A stretch of 64,000 nt of DNA from Tetraselmis striata. Lineage: Eukaryota; Chlorophyta; Chlorodendrophyceae; Chlorodendrales; Chlorodendraceae. Below the pieces are notes generated by a model. It saw only the letters and a program-made list of their open reading frames with translations. It was not told where the DNA came from and ran no database searches. Of this stretch, positions 44,926 to 54,585 are shown piece after piece. Location: the NCBI GenBank assembly GCA_006384855.1, contig VCJN01000486.1:1-64000 (forward strand). The letters run 5' to 3'. The first letter of the stretch is position 1, and each line of letters starts with the position of its first letter. The translations under genes and the position numbers were made by a program.

Positions 44926-47600
44926 CTAGCCTCGAGGGATCCCAACCGGTCCCGAATTACAATGTAATGGCCCGTAATCGTGATTTTCCCACGGAATGGG
45001 CTTGTAATCGCCGTATCTACCGTGTAATCGCCACTTTTCTGCTAGGCTCGGTAGTCGCACTGGCGTGCCCGGCTGCCCGCGTTCCGTAATTCCTACCAGT
45101 ATCAATGCTAATAATAGCATGTGCCAACCCCCCAGTACATTGTACCCACATCGCGGCTCGCGCAGCAACCCGTAACGTGTGGCACTTGCGCCACATTGTA
45201 CTTTAATGTCTCATCACAAGCTCCGTGGCGACGCCGCAACGGCCAACGGCCTCAAACCGCCGGCTGAATTGCTGCAAGTCCTGCGGATACTTTACCATAC
45301 ATGCATCGCAGCAGCCGGAGCGCCAGTGACTAGCTCCTACCCACCACCCCACCCCATGCGAGCCGCCGGCGCCGAGTAGTAGTGTGCCATGGGGCGTGTC
45401 AACTCCAAGCGCCGTATTCCTTAGGGCAAGGAGGGCTGGACGCCTGCCACGGGGACTTGGGAAGCGGCGGCCAAAAGGGTGCGCTGCAACATGTGTGGCG
45501 CCCATGTCTCGAAGCCTGAATTCTACGACAATCATTGATGGAGGCGTGCGCCGAGCCTCCGGACACCGCCGCGCCTGTCGCAGCCGGTGGTAATGGCGCC
45601 CCTGCTGCACCGTACGTCCGTCACGCCTCTGCTCCGTCCGGACCCGGTCAGACCGAAACGTGGGGCGAGCCGGGTGATGCATCGATGCTATCGCCGCCGC
45701 CATCCCGCCCCGCCTCCCTCTCCGCCGCTCCCGTGCGTCTCCCCGAAACGAGTCAGCGAGCCCCGCACTACCCAGCGGCGGCGGCGGGGGGGGGGGGGGG
45801 GGGGGGACGTTCGGTGTCATCTGATGGTGGCATGGCAGCAAGCATGGCAGCGCATGACGAGATGAATGCCGAGCTTTACGTGGGCACGATCATAGCCAAG
45901 ACGTTCGGAGCTTTCTCGGCCAAGTAGCTCCCCCCCCCCCCCCCCCCCCCCCACCACCACCATGTTGCCTTCCCTGACGTCCCATTACTACACTTGCCTA
46001 GACCCACCGCCGCCATGTGATAGCCACCCGTGTGCATCACCCAACATACGGATCGTCGGCTGGAGATGAGATAATGAGGACGCAGACCCGGCGGATAGGG
46101 AGCTGGTGATGAAGGTGCTTTACGACGACGACGACTCGGAAGAGCTAACGGAGTCGGAGATACAACCGCTATACGTGACGACAGAGTAGCTGAGCGCTTT
46201 CACTCGCAAGTTGCCTCAAGGCGCCATTGACGACCTACCGGCGGTGCGCCCCTTGCGTGCGCACCCACCGACGGTGCCTTCGGGGGGTGCTTGCCCGCGT
46301 TGTTGCCCCATAGTTTATTAGGTATTGGTAAGAATATCGCACTGGCAAGGTCCAAACGATGATTTGCTGAAGATGGCGGCTATGTGCGCGTTGGTTTCAT
46401 GCTTGCGCGCATGCGCACCCGACAGGAGCTACGCGAACTTCTGGACGCCGACAGCGACGCCGATAGCGACACCGAAGGCATTGTCGCGGGGGTTGTGGAT
46501 GGCAACCCATCTGACGACAGCCGCGGCGACAACGACGGTGAAGGAGACGCTGGCGCGAGGTATGACTTCAGTACCGGGACTAGCAACACTCGAGGGATGT
46601 ACGACGACGGGAAGAGGTGAGCATGTATCGTGTCGACCCCCCCCCCCCCCCCCCCCTTGTGGCGCCTACTAGTCCGTCACGAACACCAGTTCCTCCACCC
46701 CGCTTCGCAACAGACGCCGTCAGTTGTACACCGGTGCCCACGCCACCCTGATGGAGGCCGCGCTCAATCTCTGCGAGTGGAAGCTGAAGCACAACATAAA
46801 GACGGCGGCGTTCGAGAGGCTGTCGAAGCTGCTGAAGAAGCACATGCTACCGAAGGACGGGTCAGAGCTTGCCGAGACGTGGTACCATGTGGAGCAGTGC
46901 ATGAATGTCCCGGACATAATAAAGAAGTATATCGTTCACTGCTACCCGTGCGCCGAGCATCGGTACGGCCACTCCATGGAGGGTGACTGGAGCTACGACG
47001 ACCGCTGCCCTCGCTGCAATCTGACACCCAAATCACTGCGCCACCCGCTCCCCGCCACGCCTCAACCGCGCAAGTTTTACTACGACTTCAACGTCTGTGA
47101 GGTGATGCGCCCCCGCCCCCTTCCGTTTCGTCCCCACTCATTGGCAGCATTGTCAGCGCAAAGCTTAATTGAGTTATTAATGTTAGTTGTTGTACGAAAC
47201 ACGATGATGCAGGTGGTGGAGCAATTCTTTTGGGATGAGGAATGGGCTCTGCGCCGAGGCACATGCAGAGACCAATCTATCAATGGGTTTTGGAACTCTG
47301 AGGCGTGCAAGGCCATGGATGCTGCTATCAACGGGCACTTTTCTCACAAAGACAACGGGGTGTATGATTTATGTGGAGATGGGGTGGAGCTGCACTACAG
47401 CAAAGCATATATATTCTTGCTGGATATATGGTATTATTAGGTTCGTACCCCGGTGCTTTTGCATGCTGCGAGGTATATGAGTATAATTCTTGTTAGGTGG
47501 TTTTGACCTGCTGCAATGCGGTGTGGCATGTTACTGTACGTGTCAATATATGCCATCATCAAATATGGGGGAGAAGCGCAACATGAAGGTGTAAAAACCC
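44924..47600 (+). mobile_element. CACTA-like DNA transposon inside a Ty3 element
   Basis: The interrupting DNA starts with CACTAG at 44924, has sub-terminal GTAATCG repeats at about 44972-45030 and carries a TNP2-like transposase. Its first 500 bases recur at 50707-51200. No clean TAGTG right end was found, so the right edge is set only by the resumption of the Ty3 RT near 47605. Confidence 0.65.
45389..47440 (+). pseudogene. TNP2-like (CACTA/EnSpm) transposase, broken
   Basis: Begins MGR.NSK.RIP at 45389, shared with the copy at 51128. Here an in-frame TAG follows at 45422, where the other copy has CAG. WEAAAKRVRCNMCGAHVS with a downstream His looks like a BED-type zinc finger near 45480. 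C/G runs at 45786-45806, 45930-45952 and 46637-46656 break later frames. The best part, 46700-47098, reads ALNLCEWKLKHNIKTAAFER, LSKLLKKHMLP, AETWYHVEQCMN, IVHCYPCAEHRYG and CPRCN, typical of the N-terminal region of TNP2-type transposases. A GT-AG intron (47099-47211) joins it to EQFFWDEEWALRRG ending at TAG 47440. The catalytic DDE part is missing. Confidence 0.6.
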
Positions 47601-47604
47601 TAAA

Positions 47605-48765
47605 AAGGTACATGTCCAAAGCATATCATCATATCCGCATAAAAGAGGAAGATATCTAAAAGACATCCTTCATAACCCAGTTGGGTCAATTTGAAATGCG
47701 AGTCCTGCCATTTGGCCTGAAAACAGCGCCAGGTGGATTCCAATCATATACAAATGCGGTTTTCAACGGTACTACTGATTACTCATCATGATGCAAATAT
47801 CCTTGATGATTTTGTAATTTGCTATCAGGACGGTATTATCATATTCAGCGACACTCCGGAACAACATATACACCATATTGATCAGGTGCTAGCGAGACTT
47901 CGCAAACACCACATGTATCTGAACCCCCCAAAAACACAATGGGGTAGGAAACAATATACCTGGGTCACCACATAACAGAAAAGGGTACATTTCTTGACCA
48001 TGGCAAAGTAATAGTAGTCTCAGAATGGCTGATCCCAGAATTTGTCACAGATGTGAGAGCCTTTTTAGGCCTTCTGGGATGATACTATAGATCATTTATC
48101 GAGGGCTTTGCTGCCATATCAAATAAAGCCCATGTTTGACGAAAAGTAACATATTTCCGGCCTGGACGGACAAACACCAATAATCATTTGATCGCCTGAA
48201 ATGTAAAATGACTCACGCCCCAATCTTAATGAACCCTATCACTTGCCCGAAGGCAGAGTTCGTAGTCACAACTGATATCAGCAAATATGCTGTGGGGGCG
48301 GTGCTCATGTAAAAAGACCCGAATACCGGACCGATGCGTTGTGTGGCTTATCTGGCGAAGGTCTTGAGGGGCGCGCAACTGCGCTATTCCACTTACGATA
48401 CTGAATTTCTGGGAGTAGTAATTGCTCTCCAGCACTGTCGACATTATTTGGAAGGGTGAAAACATTTTACAGTGGTCACATACCTTACCACTCTCCGACA
48501 TCTGCCAACCCAAGAAAAGCTCAGCAGAAAACATGCTGGTTGGCCCCACATAATTGCACCATATATGGACAATACGGATATCATATGTAAAAAGAGATCT
48601 CAAAATATGGCAGATGCACTCAGCGGACGACCGGATTTAATAGACCTGAAGGCATCGCTAGATGGGTACTATATGCAGACCTTTGAGGAGGATCTGGAGC
48701 ACATAACTGAATGGCTCGACCTTACAACTGTCTCATCCTGCATGTTTAGCATGTATTGTTAGTAG
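47605..48765 (+). pseudogene. Ty3/gypsy RT-RNase H, 3' fragment
   Basis: Resumes with SKAYHHIRIKEEDI, GQFEMRVLPFGLKTAPGGFQ, then a catalytic block read as ILDDFVICYQDGIIIFSDT (xxDD changed to YQDG), HHIDQVLARLRKHHMYLNPP, FVTDVRAFLGLLG, and RNase H VVTTDISKYAVGAVLM, YSTYDTEFLGVVIALQHCRHY and NMADALSGRPD. Stops and shifts are frequent. No integrase or LTR was recognised downstream. Confidence 0.85.
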
Positions 48766-50706
48766 GCTGTAAAAACAGCCAAAAGAAAAGGCATATGGTT
48801 GTAGACTAGAAATTGATCAATTTGTAAATGTAATTTCCGCAGCCTTCTATAATTCATTTTCAGTGTCAAGAGCTATAACACGTGGATCCATCATGGCATA
48901 TGGTAACCAATAGAAAAGTGAGCATCATGTGAGTATGGTGCTATGGCAACATCCAGTTGCTTATTAGTATTGTCACCTGGCGTATTAAATAAGACGGCAG
49001 CAACATAACTAGATGTTTGTTCTTCCTCACTCAGTGAGGAGCTACCGTTATCAGTCCCAGGTGGGTGACTGTTTATCGTTCCGTCCGCAGCTGCCATTCA
49101 GGCAACGATATTGTTCAGAATATAGTCGACACAATCAGCAGGGTTTTGCCTGCTAGATAAATTGCAGTTTTATGCCTCGATAGGCTATGTATATGGTTTG
49201 GCTTCTAGCCGACGCAACAGTGTATGGTGAACTCAATGGCTCAAGAGAGTTACGTTTGTTATAATAGCAACATGTATCATTGGGCGATAGGGTAGGGTTG
49301 GGGTGGGAGTGAATTACCTGATATGCCACTGATGTCAATTTGGCTCATACAAAAACAAGAAGGATAACGTTCCGAATTCCACAGGAAGCGTAGCGCCCCG
49401 GTAATCTGAAAGCTCGGGGTGAAGAAGTAGCGCCAAAGTATCGCAAAGAGTGGGAGGTGCATGGTATGCTTCCGCCTTATGAGAGAGCGGAGTTGTATTT
49501 TACTCGACTTAGTGATCAAGGAGGTTCGAATGTATAGTGCTGCCTCTCGGCAAGGTGCTTCTGAAACGGTGTGTTCAGAAAACGCATGTTATATTGTGCG
49601 GCGGGAGTAATTACCGACGCCCGTGGTCGATATACGCTAGGAGCGTATGGTATGTCTATCTAAGGCGCGCGAGAGAGCGAAACGGTAGGTAGATGTGAGG
49701 GAATGTGCGCGTGGTGGTGAGAGAGTGCTATTCCACTGGTGTGAGGGTGAAGTGTGATCTGATTACATGCCGACTGGCGCCGTGCCTGACATATCATGCG
49801 GCGCGATGCGGCCGACAGGGTGCGGGCGCAGCTCGCTATTAGACGAGCGCGCGCAACGCGCCTCATGTGCTATGACGATTATGATGATGATTAGGGTTAG
49901 TGAGGGTATAGGATATATCCGCACATTACGGTTAAGAAAAAAGAAGCTACCTGTCCTCGCAGTACGCGTACCGCTTGGAGTTCACGATGTCCAGCGGCGC
50001 TAGCGTCAACATGCGACAGCCCTGCTACATGACGCACCCGCACCACGAGGGGTCCATCTTCTGCTTTTGCGCCAGCTGACAAGCTAGCGCAGCGCAACGG
50101 CATCACACCTCTCGTAGGTGTGCAAGCTGTGAACATCTCTACGAGTGGACGGTCTCGACGACACGTATTCCACCACGGCACTTGCGCACGGTACGATGGG
50201 AAGTGGCAAAAAGGCGGCGGACCCTACGAAGGCAACGCCGGCCGACAGTTTGGACGAAACGCCCGCGGGGCCGACAGAGCTGACACGGGACACTACAACG
50301 CTCGCATGACTGCAAGCGTTGGCGTTGGAATTGGACGCTCTATCGACCCCCTTGAACGAAAATGACGACAGCAGGAACAAGCGGCATCGCGACATTCCCT
50401 CGGACGACGACCAAGTCGGCGAGGGTGGCAAGGAGCAGGAGCACGACGCCCGGACAACCGCTGCTACGGGGGGTGCGCGCGGCGTTACGGCCGTGTCCAT
50501 CGGCCCGCAAGATTGGGAAGACCTCTTGTCCCGGGCGTACCAAGACTGCCCTCCCCCCCCCCGCCCCCGCCCCCCCCCCCTCCCCCCCCCCCCTCCTTCG
50601 GGCGCCACACGCCCGAACCTCTATCTAGCGGCCGCGTAACGACGAGGCCGACCGCTACCTCACTCAGGCCAACAAGGCCGCGTCGCGCGATGAGTACCGC
50701 CACCTG
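48766..50706. other. Unassigned 1.9 kb
   Basis: A minus-strand frame 49097-48891 (MAADGTINSHPPGTDNGSSS) is the only one of ordinary composition, but has no recognised relative. 50140-50640 has fragments resembling transposon ORFs and a broken poly-C tract at about 50552-50592. Nothing else is supported. Confidence 0.35.
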
Positions 50707-51200
50707 ACTCGTAAGTATACGGTAATGGCCCATGATCGCGATTTCCCCTGGGAATGGGCACCCGTCCCCGTTCCCACCGTGCAATCGCCACTTTACTGCT
50801 AGGCTCCATAGTCGCAACGACGTGCCCGGCTCACCCGCATGCCGTAATGGTACCTCCTACCCTGTTGTGCCATCCCCATAGGTCATTGGACCCACATCGC
50901 GCCTCGCGCGTGTACCGCCCCTAATCGCTCCGGGTTTCGGCACACTATACTTTAACACCTCACAAGCTCCGTGACGACGCAACGCCCAACGGTACCGCAG
51001 GTCTCAAGCCATGCTCACGCGGCTAAGTTGCAGTCGCGCAGACACTTTATCATGCATCGCAGCGCCAGTCACTAGCCCCTGCCTGCCCCCGCCGATGCGA
51101 GCCGTCGGCGCCGAGTAGTGGTGTGCCATGGGGCGTAGCAACTCCAAGTGCCGTATTCCTCAGAGCAAGGAGGGCTGAACCGCTACCGAGGGGATTCCGG
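50707..51200 (+). repeat. Second copy of CACTA-like 5' end
   Basis: Aligns with about 44950-45455: TAATGGCCC, GCGATTTCCC, CGCCACTTTACTGCTAGGCTC, CACATCGCG, GTGTGCCATGGGGCGTAGC. Includes the transposase start (ATG at 51128) and then diverges. A 5' fragment or solo end. Confidence 0.7.
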
Positions 51201-51284
51201 AACTGTTGACGAAGAAAATAGCCGACGCAACTAGGATGAGGTTCACCAAGCAAGATATATATTGGCGTAGAGCAGTGCGCGGGC

Positions 51285-51662
51285 GGGGAGGGGAGGGGGG
51301 CGGTAAATTGTCAAGAGATATAGCGCCATTCGGTGTATGGCAGTGCGGAGCGTCGGAGTAGCTGGGGGCGGAGGGGTATATATTCAAGATATTAAGCGAC
51401 GGTGAGGGGCAGTGCGTGGCATTGGGGTTACGGGCGTGGGGAGGGGCGGGCGCGGTAAGTATTAAAGAGATTTAGGGGCGATCGGTGGAGGGCGGCAGTG
51501 CGCAGCGTCGGGGCTTGGCATAGTTGAGGGGTATATACTCACGATACCAAGCGACGGTGAGGAGCAATGCGCGGCACTGGAGGTACGAGCGGAGGGAGGG
51601 GCGGATGTGGTAAATATTCAGGAGATTTAGAGGCGACCGGTGTAGGAAGTACGCAGCGTCGG
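51285..51662 (+). repeat. Tandem array of about 140-150-bp units, left part
   Basis: Two and a half units sharing GGGGTATATA-TC, AAGCGACGGTGAGG, GGGAGGGGCGG, GAGATTTAG, GCGACCGGTGTA/GCGATCGGTG and GCGCAGCGTCGG. The array is interrupted at 51663 by the LTR element and resumes at 53212. Confidence 0.75.
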
Positions 51663-51938
51663 TGTTGTGCGCAGCGTCGCTACCAACCCACCATCGCGGG
51701 TCCCGGCGCAAGCCGGGGATTGTGGGAGGGAGCGTGAAGCGCGGAGAGTGGCTAGTTACAGAGAAGTGGCCATGCCCGCATGGGCGCCGCGCACATCTAG
51801 GCAGGCGTAGTTGCGGTGCATGGTGCGCGCGCGCCGTGCTAGTGCCGAGGATGCATGATGACATTATATGCTGAAGTAATTAGGCATACCCTAACCACAT
51901 TGTATATATGCAATAGTGTACCAAAAATAATGTCAACA
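51663..51938. repeat. Left LTR of TRIM-like element
   Basis: 276 bp, TGTTG...CAACA, roughly 90% identical to the right copy. Differences include single bases and a short TATA-rich indel near the end. Confidence 0.85.
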
Positions 51939-51988
51939 CCCCCCCTCAATGTCGATGTGGGATGCTATCGGAGGCAGGGGGTCCGGTT

Positions 51989-52240
51989 GTTGACGCTAGT
52001 CGCTAGCCTAGAGAGGCAGCCCGCCATGCCCTGACCTCGGTGTGAATCGGGGCTGGCTCTCAAGGAAGTCTAATTGCGTGGGTTGTAGCCGGACGGTGTG
52101 GAAAGAAGCAAAATTGCGTCGAGTGACGCTTCTCCGGAAATGATGCAAGCTCCCGCCTGGCTCTTGGCCGGTGTGCCGAGCTTAATCAATAGAAAAGTTG
52201 CCGGCGCTAGTCGCTAGCCTAGAGAGGCAGCCCGCCATGC
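51989..52240 (+). repeat. Internal direct repeat of TRIM-like element
   Basis: A block CGCTAGTCGCTAGCCTAGAG followed by AGGCAGCCCGCCATGCCC occurs at about 51995-52032 and again at 52204-52241. Confidence 0.75.
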
Positions 52241-52462
52241 CCATCGGCGTGGTTCGAGGCTTGCCCTCTTGGGAGTCTGGCCGCGCTGGCTGTTGAGGGG
52301 ACTAAAGTCGCGGCTGGCCCCTTCTCCTGGGCGTTGGTGTCCCGAGCTTCGCATACAAATTTCCTGTTGGTCGAGTCGAGCGGGCACAACACTGAGAGCA
52401 ATGTACATGGCAGCGCACCGCGGCGCGGTAGCTGGCGTGGCATGCATAGTAGCCGTTTTTTC

Positions 52463-52492
52463 ATGCATAGTAGCCGACGTGCTACTATGCAT
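52463..52492. repeat. 12-bp stem hairpin in TRIM-like element
   Basis: ATGCATAGTAGC and its exact complement GCTACTATGCAT flank a 6-base loop CGACGT. A direct copy ATGCATAGTAGCCG lies just before, at 52442-52455, so the left arm is duplicated. Confidence 0.85.
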
Positions 52493-52931
52493 GTTGTTGA
52501 TGCTACATGCTGCTGCCCATGTTGCCGTCCGTGCGCGGGAGTGCTGGGGCTTCCAAGATCCGAGAGTAGATATGCGAATTTCTGACTGCGCGACGAGCGT
52601 TGCCCGAAGTTTCGATCGGCCGAGCTGAGAAACCGCGAGTTTGGGCGAGAACTGCAATACGCGGCGCTCGCTGGCGTCGTGTTAGCTGGCGAGTCCGTAC
52701 ATGGGGGTCGCTGGCGTTATGGTAGCCAGCTTACGGGTGTGCGCTTACTTCTCTGAAGGTGCGTGAACCTTGAGGCGACCTTACACCGCGAGTGCGATGT
52801 CCACTCGTTGCTTGAGTATTGAGAACTGGTTACTCACCGCCGGTGATCTCAGTCCAACGTCCAGACTCACGTCTAGACGTACGGGCTTCTTGCGTCGTCA
52901 GACCACCCTCTCTTCTAGAGGACCCATAACA

Positions 52932-53211
52932 TGTTGTGCGCAGCGTCCCTACCAACCCAGCCACCGTCGCGGGTCCCGGCGCGAGCCGGGGACTGTGGGA
53001 GGGAGCGTGAAGCGCCGAGAGTGGCTGGTTACAAAGAAGTGGCCAGGCCCGCCTGGGCGCCGCGCGCATTTAGGCATGCGTAGTTGCGGTGCCTGGTGCG
53101 CGCGCGCCGTGCTAGTGCAGACGATGCATGATGACATGTGCTAAAGTACTTTGGCATACCCTAGCTACATTGATGTATATATGCAGAAGTGTACCAATAC
53201 AGATGTCAACA
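52932..53211. repeat. Right LTR of TRIM-like element
   Basis: 280 bp partner of 51663-51938, ending CAACA at 53211. Confidence 0.85.
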
Positions 53212-53370
53212 GTCGGGGCTGGGCGCGGAGGGGTACATATTCAGGATACTAAGCGACGGTGAGGGGTAGTACGCGGCATTGAGGCTGTGGGCTGGGGGAG
53301 GGGCGGGCCAGGTACATATTCAGGAGATTTAGGAGCGATCGGTGTACGGCAGTGCGCAATGTCGCCGGGC
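53212..53370 (+). repeat. Tandem array of about 140-150-bp units, right part
   Basis: Continues the array at 51285-51662 with one unit (GGGGTACATATTCAGG, AAGCGACGGTGAGGGG, GAGATTTAGGAGCGATCGGTG) and then runs into a 27-nt pure G run at 53371-53397. Confidence 0.75.
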
Positions 53371-54573
53371 GGGGGGGGGGGGGGGGGGGGGGGGGGGAGT
53401 ATGCTTGATGGAATGCATGCACAATCTTGATCATGCTGAACCGGGAGATATCGTACGTATTTTGCCAAATCCTAAATCTGCTTCAATACTTGGTTCATGC
53501 CGTTGTTGGCCAGGTAGAAACATAACTCGTCGTACATGGTAGGGACGACAGCTTTCGTGAAATTGTACGTCATGGTGGTGTGCGCGTCGGCGTGAGATTT
53601 TCCATCTTCGCGCCCCGCCTACCATGTAGCGGGCCGCGTCCCTCCCTCCCTCACTTCGTGCCTTGTGTTCTTGCGGGCTGCCGACAGGCTCCTGCCTGGT
53701 CGGATAGAAGACGCTAGCGTAACGCGTAACGCAGCGATATGATTGGCTGAGAATTTTACGCTCTCCGCTTAATCAATCACCGAATATTCCTGATAGAAGA
53801 CGCTCGTGCGACTCGCGGTCACGGGCCATCACGCGGGCCGGTGGTTCCGCGCTGCCGCGCCCCAAATCAGCAGCGGCATTGCGAGCCGTATCCGGCCCCG
53901 ATTGGCCACTGCCCACTGCCACCTGACCCATCCCCGCCGCCGCTACCCGCTACCCGATGATACAGGGTAGTCGCTGTGTCCTCTCGTGGCACAGGGGATG
54001 GTAGTTCCGCTCGCGCTTAACGGCACCAACGGCGGTCGGCCGAGAAGGGTGTCCGCGCCTCCGGTTCCTCGCCGCCTGCCCTCTCAGTTCACCGCCGCCT
54101 CGACGCAGCTGCATACGACCCGGCAAAACCGGGGCGCGCGGCGGGGATACTACTGGTGGGGTCATGCTGCCCGATCTTTTGGCGGCGGTGGGGGCGGTCA
54201 GGCTGCGGCTGTGGATCTTGCGAATTGTGCGGCGAAAAGGCGTTACGCGTAACGTTTCTTCGAATTCTCCCCGAAACATATGTATCCGTTACGGTTTGTA
54301 ACGAGTATTCCGAAATACTCGTCACGCAGAGAAGTGGCGGTGCGGTGGCGCCCCGATCTACGTGGCACGTTCTGGTGAGAGTATTTAGCGTTACCCTGTA
54401 CACGTTACGCAAGCGTATATCTGTATTCTATCCCTAAACCCTAAACCTTCGACCCTTAGAAAAATGTAACACGAGCCAAATCGCTTTTTCGGCAAAACAC
54501 ACAGCCCGATCCCTTTCAAATGGCTGGTCGCTCGCGCCCGCCGCCTCGTCGAATGCATCACAGCCCTGACCCT
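53371..54573. other. Spacer with palindromes and a telomere-like repeat
   Basis: 53585-53700 matches the terminal repeat of element 1 in reverse. 53717-53732 reads GCGTAACGCGTAACGC and 54241-54254 is the perfect palindrome CGTTACGCGTAACG, with further GTTACG motifs to 54410. CCCTAAA occurs twice in tandem at 54432-54445. No gene seen. Confidence 0.5.
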
Positions 54574-54585
54574 ACAGGTACTGGT

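Larger units (their letters stand above)
51663..53211. mobile_element. Complete non-autonomous LTR retrotransposon (TRIM-like)
   Basis: 1,549 bp with two direct repeats, 51663-51938 (276 bp) and 52932-53211 (280 bp), each starting TGTTG and ending CAACA, the canonical TG..CA retroviral-type ends. The element is flanked by a 5-bp target duplication GTCGG (51658-51662 and 53212-53216). The internal 993 bp has no gag or pol; its longest frame (52657-52214, minus) matches nothing. It must depend on enzymes of another element. No clear tRNA primer-binding site could be named. Confidence 0.85.

Noticed and set aside
47440..47600. Right TIR of the CACTA-like element
   Set aside because: No TAGTG or complement of the left end could be found before the Ty3 sequence resumes, so the right end is unproven.
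52214..52657. 147-codon minus frame inside the TRIM-like element as a gene
   Set aside because: No domain, spans the hairpin repeat, and such elements normally carry no genes.
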